This document shows positions 1 to 10,814 of a DNA stretch of 64,000 nt, piece after piece. The notes under the pieces were generated by a model. It saw nothing but the letters and a program-made list of their open reading frames with translations, ran no database searches and was not told the DNA's origin. The position numbers and the translations under genes are program-made. How positions within the stretch are numbered: position 1 is the stretch's first letter; each line of letters starts with the position of its first letter. Source of the DNA: Amyelois transitella (Eukaryota > Arthropoda > Insecta > Lepidoptera > Pyralidae); assembly GCF_032362555.1 (NCBI RefSeq), contig NC_083523.1, forward strand, positions 719,501-783,500, written 5' to 3'.

Positions 1-36
1 GCTCAACTGAATGACTTAATACCATTATTGTATCCT

Positions 37-791
37 TGTCAATAGGCTATTTTACACCATGTAAAAAAAAATATAAAAATGCACGTATCTTATAGATTTT
101 GTAAAAAATAAAAGAAAAACATCGATCATTATTCATAAAAGTGCAATATGGATTTTATAATTCAATTTAAAAAATCCTCTTTTTTAATCTGTTCTTCAAA
201 AGTCGAAAACGCTATCCGCCATGTTGGGTACTGACGTGACGTCATACTTTTAGTAAACAAATATCGAATCGAAAACATATTGATGATGTCAGGCTCTGTT
301 TATTTTGAAATTTTAAAATTTCTATCACGTTTTTGGGTTTTTACTCTTTAATAATTTAATAGAATCATGGAAGACGGTTTTGTGAAAGCAGACAATATAA
401 ATCTACCGAGGATTAATACGTTGATGGTGGCGAAATTTTTTGCGTCCAATCCCGATTTCTGTTCTGCTGAGTTAAGAAATGTTAAAACAGCGATGTAAGT
501 ATTTATTGTATTAAACATTCTCTTACAATACACAATTATAATAGGTAAATTATTACACAACCAATCCAACATAACCTATTTTTTGTATTGTTTACTAAAA
601 GTATGACGTCACGAGTCAAAACAACATGGCGGATGGCGTTTTCGCGCGAAAATACAAAATCATAAATAATAAATCGTTTTTAGAGCACTTTTCGGCTTCA
701 AAAAATTTTAATAAAAATTCTATATGTATAACACAGTCTCAGGATTGATTTAAAACAGTTTTCAAAAAAGAGTGTAATAGCCTATTTGACA
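37..791. mobile_element. Non-autonomous DNA transposon with long inverted ends
   Basis: The left end (37-57) and right end (772-791) are inverted copies of a short terminus that reads GTCAA(T)AGGCTATT. Further in, 206-258 and 590-643 are inverted copies of a longer block centred on CCGCCATGTTG and TGACGTCATACTTTTAGTAAAC, so each arm is close to 200 bp with internal gaps. Between the arms lies a short coding exon with a splice donor. No transposase is present. A clear target-site duplication could not be read, so the superfamily is left open. Confidence 0.65.
367..494 (+). pseudogene. Orphan first exon of a YqaJ/SWIM-type gene inside the transposon
   Basis: An ATG opens 42 codons (MEDGFVKADNINLPR at the start, ending RNVKTA) followed by a GTAAGTATT donor. 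The motif resembles the N-terminus of insect proteins that carry a SWIM-like zinc finger and a YqaJ nuclease domain, many of which are repeated in lepidopteran genomes. I recognise this from memory of the family; no search was run. The downstream exons are absent and the right inverted arm follows at once, so this is a broken gene start. The promoter and exon may still be transcribed. Confidence 0.5.
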
Positions 792-801
792 AAGTGAAAA
801 G

Positions 802-1289
802 TCATTGCCTAAAAGAAGAATCCCAAGGTAAGCTGTTCTTTTGATAGATTTTTACAATGTTTTCTTTTTTGCAAAAGAAGCAGTTGGTCTCCAGTATTTT
901 AGATATCAATGGCTCTGCCTCACTCGTATTCGTTGAAGACGCGATATATTTATCTGGATAAAAGTGGACAAAGGATATACGAGTAAAATCGTGCCGGAAT
1001 CGTGTCGTGAACAATAAAAACCAGCCGACATTTCACAGGGTGAACGTCCTTCCTCGTAAAAATAAAGTTAAGGCCGCCTTATTAATTGATACGACAATGC
1101 ACTTCTGATATAAGTGTACTAGCTGTATACTGCTGTTTCACTTGTCACCGTCAAATATTATATTCGAGAATCCAGCAAAGTGTTATTTTGTGTGTTTTAT
1201 AGTCCCCGATAGGGATAAAGACATGATTTTTATGTGTGAAATTCACCAATAAAATTTGGGGGTGATGTAGATTGCGGCGACATCTCTTA
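802..1289. other. Unclassified intergenic stretch
   Basis: No gene recognised. A 70-codon open frame on the minus strand (1014-802) has no splice context or family resemblance. The segment abuts the right end of the transposon and may be degenerate repeat DNA. Confidence 0.4.
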
Positions 1290-1501
1290 GCCAAACAGAG
1301 CCTTGAGAGAGAGAGAAGTCTTGAAAGACTGATAGGCCACGTTCAGCTGTTAAGCTTAATGATAGAGATTCAAATAGTGACAGCGTACTAGCCCATCGCC
1401 TTAAAGAAGACCCCTAAGTTTATAAGACTATCCCTTAGTCGCCTTATACAACATTCATGGGAAAGACATCTTATTCTTTTGGTGACAGGAACCACACGGG
1501 T
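1290..1501 (-). mobile_element. SINE A, diverged copy
   Basis: It reads in reverse from the tail side (acagagcc, 1293) to the head remnant (ggaaccacacggg). It lies about 110 bp beyond the stop codon of the secreted-protein gene, so it probably falls in that gene's 3' flank or UTR. Confidence 0.75.
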
Positions 1502-1609
1502 ACTACAATAAATTACAGCAAATTCACGAATTGTAATGTATTTAACAATATCAAAATTTTCTTCACATATTTTCTTGCAAAAACTCAAAAGAGAACAAGA
1601 AAATCTTTA

Positions 1610-4600
1610 TCATTGTAATTTCTCTCCTGGTTTCAATTTAACAATTTCTGGATGATTGGGATCACCATTCCCTCTTACAATATAAACTGTTTGTATTCCT
1701 TCAGCGTTGCTATTTTGGTCATTATTATTTTGCTGATCAACATAGTTATTGTCATTTTTATAATGATTACTTGGCACATGATTTTGGATACGGTATTTAT
1801 TTTGATACAATCCATATTTATTATATGACGGTGTTGTAGCGGGAGCTGTGTTAACATTTTTAATATTATTTTGGTCTGGGAATGAAAAACCTTTTCCTTT
1901 TCTTATGTCATCAGAAGTATCTCCAAATGTATAATATAGATTGGTTACCTCATCGGGAAATCTTAGTTCTCGGCCACCTCTATTATTATTAAAATTATAA
2001 ACATTGTTAGTAAATTTTGTGGATAACCATTTAGGAGAATCATTATCGTTAAGTGTACTAATCGCATAATTTATTTCTCCGTTTATTATACGTTTTTCAA
2101 TTTTATTCTGTTTCACTTCTTTGTCATTACTTTTAAATCTATTGAATCCATAATTTCCTTGATAAGCATAATTTGGTCCATAGTTTTGAAGTCCGTAAGT
2201 CTGAGGTCTATTGTCATAAAGATTAGTACTTGCAAATCCATACCCCTGTTGGTTAGCTTGGTAATTCGGGTAATTTATTTGATTCAGTGGACTTTGTTGA
2301 TTTATATTGTTATTCAAATTATTTATGTTGTTTATTCCATTACTTAGTTGACTTGGCTGATAAATTCCATAATTTTGCTGGTTTCCCAATTGAGCGGGAT
2401 CCTGATACAATCCATAATTTTGCGACAGCTGATTATAGAATTGTTCGACATTCTGATGACCAAATTGGTTATTTAATTGTGGAGCGCTGAAGAATCTGAA
2501 GAAACCTCCGTTGTGGTTGTTAAGATAATGCACCAATTGTTCTGGATCTGTTGGACATTGAGGGTACGCGTATCGGCAGGTTCCAAGGTTTCCCTTGGCC
2601 GTCATGCCGAGGAAGACTGCTCGGCCGAATAGAAACAATGGTGAACTGCTGATACCGTTATATGCTGCCAATAACCTGTAAATATTATTATTATTTCATA
2701 AATCTGTATACATCATAATAGGAATGGCCACTGGCACATATTCTTCCAACGAAAATATAAAATTAGACACACAGGAATAAGCTACGAGTACGATGTAGTT
2801 GATCGCACAGACATCTGATTTTAAAAGATTTTCAAAAAATTGCACACGAGAAAGTCTGGTAAAAAACTGCTGGTGATGACACTGACCAATTAATGGTCAT
2901 TGAAAAGTTTGAAAAAATATCTTACGTCAATAACGGTTGCAGTCCGGCGACATTCTGCAACACGCTGGAAGAGCCCAGGGCTCCGCCGCCGGCAGCCTCG
3001 CATAGTAGCCGGGGTACACACTGGTAGTCGTCGTACAGCGCGATCGAAGTTAGGGCTCCGGTAACGGCCGATAGGGCTTCCGATGCTATAGACTGTTTTG
3101 GACGCCTTGGTGGTCCTGAAATTTAAGGATTTATTTTGTCAGAAGAGATATAATTTTAAAGTTCAGTAACTTCATTTTTTTGTTTCACCATAAAATAATC
3201 ACAATTCCATCCAGCTTAATGTGGACTTCGAGTCTTACTACTAAATGGCCTTGTTTACTTCGCAAAATATATAAAAGTGATTTGTATATATTATGTGTTT
3301 AATTCCAGGTGAAAGTTCTTCTTGCCAAACGATTGTTATACATCACATTCTTCTAAAACCTAACTGAACTAAATTTTCATTTTAAATAAAAATTTACAAT
3401 TACAGAACAGAATTAATAAACAACTTACGATTATACTGTCCAGTAGGGCTTGCAGGGTAAGGATAAGGATATTGACCTCCAAATCCTTGATTACCAGGAA
3501 ACTGACCCGGATATCCCTGAGCTTGCCCTGAGTAAATAGGATATCCCTGAGGTGCACTTCCTTGTAAATTCTGAGGCACATTTGGATACTGATAAGGAAA
3601 TCCCTGATTGTGATTAGGTATACCTCCAAAAGTCTGGTATCTGGGTTTCCTTCTGCGTCTTCTACGCTTCTTTTTAGGAGGTTGTGGTTTATCTTGTTGA
3701 TTGCCATCTTGAGGATTATTTTGACTGTTAGGTTTTTGAAGATAAGGATCATTATCACCATGGTTTACATCCGGACCATCTTCGAATTTAAATGAATTGG
3801 GCCCAGATTGTCCATCGAAAGTAATAGGCTGATATTTATCATTACCCAGATGTTTTTGAGGGTAAACAGGATTTTGATCTGGAAATATTTGATTAGGTGC
3901 TGCTGCATAACCATTGTTTTGATATTTAGGTTTCCTTTTCCGCTTCTTCTTTGGTAAGTTAGGCGGTTCTATTTTATTGTGATCTTGGAAGGAAAAACCT
4001 GGATTAATTGATGGTTCAATATCGAATATATTATCAGCATTGTTAGTTTCAAAATCATCTTCAAATTTAAATGTATTTGGTCTTTCGTCGAAAGTAATAG
4101 CCTGAGATGGGCCGTTGCCTGCATCGATTGGAGGTTCATAGTTATCTTCGAATTTGATAAACCCATTATTTATTTGTCGAGGTGTTATAGTTTCATTCAG
4201 TTTAAAGATTTTTCTGAAAGAAGAGGTATGTTAATTAGTTATTTAACCTAACAGTGAAAACTATTTATAAATGTTTAGTAATCAGAGTGGACGAATGGAA
4301 CGCAGTCAGGATATAAAGCCAAAATGGCGATTATAAATCCAAAAGATTTAACAAACAATTTGATAACAATAAAGTTATCAATATAGCTGTTGTTTTAATT
4401 CATACATACATACATACATACATACATATGGTCATGTCTATGTCCCTTGCGGGGTAGACAGAGCCAATAGATGAAATGCCTTTTCATTAGTTTTTAGTGA
4501 TAAGTAATATATTTAAGTGTAGTGTATAGCTAGCAGGAAACTAACGTACGGAATAACAAGAGATAATTTAAATAATCCGATGCGCTATGGTTTCAAAGTA

Positions 4601-5089
4601 ATGAACATCGTGATCTAGACGGTCTGTTTAAGATCCATACATTATGATTATCTTGTGTGACTACAAAGGTTGATTAAATAATTGCATGTAGAACTGTAAT
4701 TAATATTTCATAAGTTAGCTCATGAATTAATTCGTGCCGTGTGGTTCCCGGCACCAATTCAAAAAAGAATAGGACCACTCCATCTCTTTCCCATGGATGT
4801 CGTAAAAGGCGACTAAGAGATAGGCTTATAAACTTGGGATTCTTTTTTAGGCGATGGGCTAGCAACCTGTTACTATTTGAATCTCAATTCTATCATTAAG
4901 CTAAATACCTGAACGTGGCCATTCAGTCTTTTCGAGACTGTTGGCTCTGTCTAGGGATATAGACGTGACCATATGTATGTATGTTACTTACGATAGTAAT
5001 TCTGCTGGATTGTAATTCAGGTTTCCACTTTCCCGGCTGTCAGTCTGTTTCATCAAGTTCAGAATAAACAAAGCCAGAATGATCTTCAT
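1610..5089 (-). CDS. Secreted Asn/Gln/Tyr-rich protein with a four-cysteine core
   Basis: Function unknown. Coding exons on the minus strand are 5089-4992, 4213-3429, 3115-2926 and 2675-1610 (2,139 bp, 712 aa); all junctions are AG/GT and in phase. Residues 1-18 (MKIILALFILNLMKQTDS) look like a signal peptide. Residues ~33-294 hold two copies of a module: ITFD...FKFED, then an acidic/Asn stretch, then a basic run (PKKKRKRKPKYQ and PKKKRRRRRKPRYQ), followed by a Gly/Tyr/Pro/Gln region. Residues ~295-430 form the most ordered part, with CVPRLLCE, then YNGISSSPLFLFGRA and CRYAYPQCP, giving four cysteines likely to pair as disulfides. The rest is low-complexity Asn/Gln/Tyr-rich. The composition suits an extracellular or cuticle-associated protein, but this is inference. 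The start follows an 11-nt leader after an acceptor at 5101, so an upstream non-coding exon is expected. Confidence 0.82.
4401..4470 (-). mobile_element. SINE A, tail fragment
   Basis: (CATA)n followed by the reverse complement of the SINE 3' end. It lies in intron 1 of the secreted-protein gene. Confidence 0.75.
4734..4984 (+). mobile_element. SINE A, near-complete copy next to a splice donor
   Basis: It runs from the gtgccgtgtggttcccggcacc head to an ATGT tail. The tail meets the GTAAGTAAC donor of exon 1 of the minus-strand gene (4991-4983), so the intron of that gene turns into SINE tail within about nine bases. Confidence 0.9.
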
Positions 5090-5311
5090 ATTGTCCTGTG
5101 CTGGAATTACTTAGTTAAAGAAAAAAATTATGAAATACTATTAATGGTGTGTTTAAAAAACATGGAGAGATTAGAATAATGATGATTAAAAAATTAAACT
5201 CCGCAATTATTTAAAAAGTAAAAAAAGAAGGTTAGAAGTATACATAAAGTCGTCGTTTTTTTGTCTGTCAATTAAAACAAAAAAAAATTCATAACATGTG
5301 GTATACATTAA

Positions 5312-5411
5312 TTAAGCCAAACAGCTGAACGTGACCTTTCAGTCTTTTCAAAACTGTTGGCTCTGTCTACCTCACAAGGGATACAGACGATATTATATCT
5401 ATGTATGTATG
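5312..5411 (+). mobile_element. SINE A, 3' part
   Basis: It starts at the ttaagccaaacagctgaac segment and ends in ATGTATGTATG; the head is missing. Confidence 0.75.
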
Positions 5412-5462
5412 ATATTAGTTCCCGAATAAGTTTTTGTGATCAAACCCGAGACTCACTTTGTA

Positions 5463-5516
5463 ACATACATACATACATATAATCACGTCTATATCACATG
5501 CGGGGTAGACAGAGCA
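5463..5516 (-). mobile_element. SINE A, tail fragment
   Basis: CATACATA repeats plus the gggtagacagagc segment only. Confidence 0.7.
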
Positions 5517-5730
5517 GTAACAACTTTAGCCTAGCCTAATGACCACTAGGCCATAGAGGTCGACCCAAAACATTCCCACACAACTGTCACAAGCCAAAAG
5601 AGAGGTTTTAATTCTTTTTGATTAGCATAATACCAAGAAGGTACTGGTTAACGTATATTTCGGTTCAATTTGACAATTGGGTCGATGTCTGATTAACAAG
5701 TCCAGTTATAGTTAAAAACTTAGAGGGCAT

Positions 5731-5949
5731 AGGTACATACAGTACATACATACATACTCATGGTCACGTCTATATCTCTTCCGGGGTAGACAGAGCTATT
5801 TAGCTTAATTGAATTAAATTAATAAACCCACCGCCTAAAAAAGAATCCGAAGTTTATAAGCGTATCCCTTAGTCGCGTTATACGACATCCATGGGAAAGA
5901 GATGGAGTGGTCCTATTCTTTTTTGTATTGGTGCCGGGAACCACACGGC
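5731..5949 (-). mobile_element. SINE A with 13-bp target-site duplication
   Basis: The insert is flanked by direct repeats of acttagagggcat at 5718-5730 and 5950-5962. The copy has lost an internal block but keeps both head and tail, so the loss either preceded insertion or occurred in place. Confidence 0.85.
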
Positions 5950-6002
5950 ACTTAGAGGGCATTGCGCAATAAATTCATTCTTCCATACCTTTATACTAAC
6001 TA

Positions 6003-6593
6003 CTAGTTATTGCCAGCGACTTCGTTCGCCGTAAAAGTTCACTTAAAAGCTAGACAGGGAGACCCCTGTATAGCCCCTTAGAGGGGGGAGGAGGTATTTT
6101 TGTATACCAGTTTCTGAGTAAACCAAGCACATTTGAGATAACAACATTTAAATGAATGCAATTCGGTACAATAACTATACCTACTAACGGCGAACACTAA
6201 AGGCAATAGTTTTTGCGTTTTGCGAGTACAATACAAACATACAGAGGCAGACAGAAATTTTAACAATCACATTTTTTGCTTCTACATATCTCCCACATCG
6301 ACCTTTTTGCCAATATTTTTCAAGTAAAAACATCTATCAGGATTATTATATTTTATTTTATTATATGAGTTTGGATTCCTCACGGCTTGACTCGCATGTA
6401 AACCCTATGGCCTTCTCCGTACAAATCAATACACAATTAATTTTAAAAAAATGCATAAATTCCCGAATAAGTTTTTTTTTTTACATTCAATTTCAATACA
6501 CGTATGAAAAATTACACAACTGGTTCAGTGGTTTCGACGTAAAAGACGGAAAAACAAACAAACACACTTTCACATTTATACTATTGGTATGGA
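6003..6593 (-). mobile_element. Non-autonomous Helitron
   Basis: On the minus strand it starts TCCATACCAATAGTATAAATG (6593 side) and ends in CTAG at 6006-6003, after a GC-rich hairpin-forming segment with the gcgaacgaagtcgc motif. TC start, hairpin and CTAG end are the standard Helitron marks. No Rep/helicase gene is present. The 126-codon open frame across this region is accidental. Confidence 0.65.
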
Positions 6594-6732
6594 TAGATTT
6601 AATGCGCCCAGTTTGGATGAAGAGAATCATTAATGTTAATGAAGCGAAAAAAGTTTTCAACGATCATGGATCATGGAGAGATGGAGCCTCTGTCTACCTC
6701 TGGGATAAAGGCGTGATTATGTATGTACTTAC
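6594..6732 (+). mobile_element. LINE 1, 3'-end fragment
   Basis: The frame reads MKRIINVNEAKKVFNDHG, matching the C-terminus of the longer LINE copy at 51283-51772, and then the 3' tail ending ATTATGTATGTA. It abuts the Helitron. Confidence 0.6.
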
Positions 6733-7237
6733 CTATAATAGGTAATGTTCAGCACAGAACAAACAAGAAACAGTCTTTGTTCTTTGCATTATATTAATTT
6801 ATATAAAGAAATAATTCAATCACTCAAACGTACCTATATTTTCAAATAAAATTATATATTTAAATTACGTTGATTGATGTTCTACGGTACCTTTAACTTA
6901 AAAATACTTTGGATTTTAAACAGCTTACGAGAAATAACAATAATTTCCCGCGACATCAAAATTGATATTTCTAAATATCAGGCGCTTAATATAAGATATT
7001 AAAAAATTTTTGACCATAAAATGGCTGCATGTTTATAAGCGTTAGTTCCACTTTGCAGACACAAATCATACCTACTATGAAACGATTTGCGTTTTTACAA
7101 GGCTACAGATATGATGAAATAGGTAAGTTTTTGTAAAAACATTTCTAAACTTAACTCAAATTTAATTATAATGCACAGAACATAAAATAGAAAAACTCAA
7201 TACTGTTTCAATGAACAGAGAAAATTACAAAACTTAC

Positions 7238-7330
7238 CATTAAATAATGAGATAAAACACTATGTGCACTGTCAGGAATCCTTTCAACAAATGTGAACAA
7301 ATCCGCAGAATTTCTTTAGCTCGGCGTGTT
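7238..7330 (-). other. Possible 5' non-coding exon of the secreted-protein gene
   Basis: On the minus strand AATG is followed by a good donor GTAAGTTTT (7237 downward), and a TATA-like TATAAG lies near 7362-7357. It would splice to the acceptor at 5101. The 5' edge is a guess. RNA reads joining 7238 to 5100 would confirm it. Confidence 0.35.
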
Positions 7331-7782
7331 GGCGAAGAAAGTTGTGTGATGTCATATAACTTATAAGGATTTATATCAATCCATTTTAGGAGCATCCTGT
7401 TATGATTAGGTAACTAAGGTTTTGGTAACCGCTTTCCATTAGATGAGCTACTAATCTTTATATATACTTATAATACATCTGTAGAGAGGTCAATTCTGTA
7501 CATGAAATATACTTCCAAAATAACTATCGGGGGGTGATAAGGGATCGATATTGATGCCAAAAATTGTATGTATGTACGTCTGTCTGTATAACCGTTATAT
7601 AAACAAAAAACTACTCTATAGATTTAACTAAACTTGGTCCAATATTGTATATTTAATAAAAAAGGAGAGAATTTTATTATATGTATGTCGACCTATCCTG
7701 ACTAAGGTAGAAACATAGCCTATTTTATCATACTTTGTGACTATTAACTCTGCCTATTCTCAAAGGTGTAATTATATGATTT

Positions 7783-7860
7783 ATACATACACGTAATCAC
7801 GTCTATATCTCTTGCGTAGTACACAGAGTCATCAGTCTTGAAAAGACTGAGAAGCCACGT
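7783..7860 (-). mobile_element. SINE A, tail fragment
   Basis: Tail and hairpin segment (cagtcttgaaaagactg) only. The 6,733-7,782 stretch before it holds no other recognisable element apart from the possible exon at 7238. Confidence 0.7.
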
Positions 7861-7884
7861 TATGTTACACAACTTTATATGAGA

Positions 7885-8353
7885 CTAGAGGCCGCCCGCG
7901 ACTTCGTCCGCGATGAATCATTCCCGCGGGTAATCCGGGACAAAAAGTAGCCTATATGTTATTCTGGGTCTTCAGCTACCTACTTACCAAATTTATTCGT
8001 AATCGGGTCACTAGTTTTTGCGTGAAAGAGTAACAAACATCCATACTGACATACTCACAACATACATTCATATAGGCACGTCTATATCCCTTACGGGGTA
8101 AAGTCAATAATCCCGAAAGACTGAATGGCCATGTTCAGCTGCTCGGCTTAGTGATGGAATTGAGATCCAAATAGTGACAGGTTGCTAGCCCATCGCGTAG
8201 AAAGGATCGCAATTTTATAAGCCTATCCCTTAGTCGCCTTTTACGACATCCATGGGAAAGAGATGGAGTGGTCCTATTCTTTTTTGTATTGGTGCCGGGA
8301 ACCACACGGCACTACCATACTCACAAACTTTCGCATTTATAATATTAGTAGGA
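7885..8353 (-). mobile_element. Non-autonomous Helitron split by a SINE
   Basis: On the minus strand it starts TCCTACTAATATTATAAATG (8353 side) and ends GGCGGCCTCTAG (7888-7885), with the cgcggacgaagtcgcg hairpin before the end. It is the same family as 11515-11726. SINE A at 8061-8315 interrupts it. Confidence 0.75.
8061..8315 (-). mobile_element. SINE A with 11-bp target-site duplication
   Basis: Flanked by catactcacaa at 8050-8060 and 8316-8326. Removing the insert restores a contiguous Helitron, which fixes the order of events: Helitron first, SINE later. Confidence 0.92.
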
Positions 8354-8383
8354 TTCAAATAGTGACAGCTAGCCCATCGCCTA
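8352..8383 (-). mobile_element. SINE A, internal scrap
   Basis: Short match to the attcaaatagtgacag...agcccatcgcct segment, directly after the Helitron. Confidence 0.5.
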
Positions 8384-8515
8384 CGAATAAATAGCGAATT
8401 TTCCGAAATTCGCGTAGGTACTTATATTATTCCAAATTCTATGTCTGAGTCTATTAATATACTTCTTACCTACATCCATATCTTGCAAATTTTCTACTTT
8501 CACTCTTTCCAAAGC

Positions 8516-8680
8516 ATAACTCTTTCAAAAGTACCCGAAACCGCCGAGCTTGCATGAAGAGAGTTATGAATGTGGATGAAGGAAAGGAAATATGCAGAGA
8601 TCGTGGCAAGTGGAAAGAGGTAGTCTCTGCCTACCCCTCCGGGAAAGAGGCGTGATTTTATGTATGTATGTATGTCCGAG
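8516..8680 (+). mobile_element. LINE 1, 3' end
   Basis: It starts at ctctttcaaaagtacccga and ends gtgattttatgtatgtatgt. The frame gives [20 protein letters not shown] and [11 protein letters not shown], then the untranslated tail. The 5' truncation is typical of LINE insertions. Confidence 0.8.
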
Positions 8681-8877
8681 CCAGACATCAAACCGACTTC
8701 CATCGCCTATCTTATCACGATATCTACTATCACTGATGTTGCAACCTACGTTCACGGTCGTCCGACAGTCCAACTCGTTTTGCTTGCGACACGTTGTAGC
8801 GGGTTCAAATCCGTAAATCCGGTCGGGATTTGGGCGTTAAGGAAATATCTTCCCACATAAATTTTGTCTACTTTTCA

Positions 8878-8993
8878 ACCTGTCACTATTTGAATTTCGA
8901 TTCAATCATAAAGCGATACAGCTGAACGTGGCCTATCTGTCTTTTCAAGTCTACCCCGCAGGGGATATAGACGTGACTATATGTATGTTTATG
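8878..8993 (+). mobile_element. SINE A, 3' part
   Basis: From aacctgtcactatttgaat to the tatgtatg tail, with a small deletion between the hairpin and the ctaccccgc block. Confidence 0.75.
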
Positions 8994-9012
8994 GTAGATA
9001 TACATTCTTTTG

Positions 9013-9252
9013 TCTGAATCTGCAGGATTCCTCATGATGTACCCTCAGTATTAGATACATACATACATAAAATCACGTCCATACTCTTACGGGTTAGACA
9101 GAGCAAACAGTCTTGAAATGATCAACATCTAGATTATAGGTTGGTATTCAAAGTAATGTACATAACTTCGAAAATTGTCATTGGTACATAGCCGAAGTGG
9201 GATTCGAACCTGTGCCTTTTTGCGCCACACGAATTTTAACCGGGCACATGAC
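9013..9252 (-). mobile_element. SINE B interrupted by SINE A
   Basis: The left part (9013-9050, gtctgaatctgcaggattcc) and right part (9140-9252, containing the B-box-like gggattcgaacc) belong to the tRNA-derived SINE seen whole at 62185-62540. The SINE A fragment 9059-9122 lies between them. Confidence 0.6.
9059..9122 (-). mobile_element. SINE A, tail fragment inside SINE B
   Basis: CATA repeats and the agacagagc segment. Confidence 0.65.
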
Positions 9253-9282
9253 AATAACAATATAACCGTTTTCCTTTATAAT

Positions 9283-9419
9283 ACATAGAATATAATCACG
9301 TCTATATCGCTTGCAGGGTAGACAGAGCCAGCAGTCTTGAAAGACAAGCCACGCTCAGCTGTTAGACTCAATGATAGATATTCAAATAGTGACAGCCTAT
9401 GAGAAGAATCCCAAGTTTA
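9283..9419 (-). mobile_element. SINE A, truncated at a Helitron
   Basis: The tail side is intact; the copy stops at ccaagttta exactly where the Helitron at 9420 begins. Confidence 0.75.
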
Positions 9420-9673
9420 TCTATACTAATATTATAAAGCTGAAGAGTTTGTTTGTTTGAACGCACTAATCTCAGTAATTACTGATTCGATTTTGTGTTG
9501 AATAGACCATTATTATCGAGGAAGGCTTTAGGCCATAACATCACACTGCAACTATTAGGAACGAAGAAATAATGGAGAATGTGAAAAAAATCGGGGAAAA
9601 TTATTCATCCTTGAATCCATCCATGATGCCCAAAATAACAATTCCACGCGGACGAAGTCGCGGACACAGCTAG
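9420..9673 (+). mobile_element. Non-autonomous Helitron
   Basis: It starts TCTATACTAATATTATAAAG and ends CGCGGACACAGCTAG, with the gcggacgaagtcgc hairpin. Same family as 14830-15111. Confidence 0.8.
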
Positions 9674-9914
9674 TAGGTACTATATATGATACTTATAACA
9701 CACTTCTGATTGTACGGGGGGTTCAAAAAAAAAGTTCAAAGTGATATCACAAGGTCAGAAGCAGTCGGGACGAATCATGGTCGTGATCATTGATGACTTA
9801 CAATCACTGTTGAGAAACAGAAGACTAGACTGACATATTCAAAGGACAACATGATATTAGAATCGGAAACATTACTTTTGCACCCGATTCTGTTCGAATT
9901 AATCCATATTAATT

Positions 9915-10140
9915 ATAAAAAAAGAATAGGACCACTCCAACTGTTTCCCAATTTCGTAAAAAGCGACTAAGGGATGGGCTTATAAAAGGTGACTAAGGGA
10001 CAGGCTTATAAACTTGAGATTCTTACCTGTCACTATTTGAATGTCAATTTCATCATTAAGCCATGTTGAACGTGGTGTTTCAAGATTGTTAGGGCCGTCT
10101 ACCCCGCAGGGGATATAGACGTAGTTATATGTATGTATAG
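9915..10140 (+). mobile_element. SINE A, head missing, internal duplication
   Basis: It begins at aaaaaagaataggaccactcc. The gcgactaaggga...gcttataaa block is present twice in a row (about 9963-10010). Confidence 0.8.
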
Positions 10141-10299
10141 ATCTCGATGCCTTCGTGAACCCTTTAGGAAATCCTATCTTCGCATCATCTCAAGTATAAA
10201 ATAAGCGCGAAAAATCTTTGATCCATACACGCGGTACTTTACCTGGTTTTAAAGCATGTGTTCCACTGGTGTATCAGATATATATTTATAGCTTACATT

Positions 10300-10423
10300 T
10301 CGGTAGCGAACCATCCATGCACACCTTAGTGTAAGATTTTCTAAGTGTTGACTAACTTTGTAAAATAAATTCAAGACGCCTCAAGATCATTATGAAACTA
10401 CTCATCTCCGAGATAAAATAAAG
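10300..10423 (+). other. Possible non-coding exon with splice donor
   Basis: A TATA-like tatttatagc near 10282 is followed by about 120 bp ending AAATAAAG|GTAAGTTC. It could be a leader exon of the transporter at 16700, but nothing ties the two together except strand. Confidence 0.2.
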
Positions 10424-10553
10424 GTAAGTTCTTTACGTGCGCGTTTAATACCTCTGTATTATTTATAAATAGCATTAGAAGGCTATTAACTAACTACATT
10501 TTCATACTTATCAAAGAGTGAATATCGTGATATCATTAATTCATTTATACATA

Positions 10554-10801
10554 CATATGGTCACGTCTATATCCCTTGCGGGGTAGACAGAGCCAAAAGT
10601 CTTGAAAAGGCCACGTTCAGCTATTTGGCTTAATGATAGAATTGAGATTCAAATAGTGACAGGTTGCTAGCCCATCTAAAAAAGAATCCCAATTTTGGAA
10701 GCTTATCCCTTAGTCGCCTTTTACGCCATCCATGGGAAAGAGATGGAGTGGTCTTATTCTTTTTTTGTATTGGTGCCGGGAACCACACGGCACATTTTAT
10801 A
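10554..10801 (-). mobile_element. SINE A, near-complete
   Basis: Direct repeats of tcatttatacata at 10541-10553 and 10802-10814 look like its target-site duplication, though they overlap the CATA tail. Confidence 0.85.
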
Positions 10802-10814
10802 TCATTTATACATA

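Noticed and set aside
802..1014. 70-codon minus-strand frame near the transposon
   Set aside because: No family resemblance and no splice sites in phase.
6365..6745. 126-codon open frame on the plus strand
   Set aside because: It runs through a Helitron and into a LINE 3' end; its C-terminal part is LINE protein in frame by chance.
7078..7123. Plus-strand ATG frame (MKRFAFLQGYRYDEI) ending in GTAAGTTTT, after a TATA-like box
   Set aside because: Not a signal peptide, no second exon found, and it sits close to the 5' leader of the minus-strand gene.
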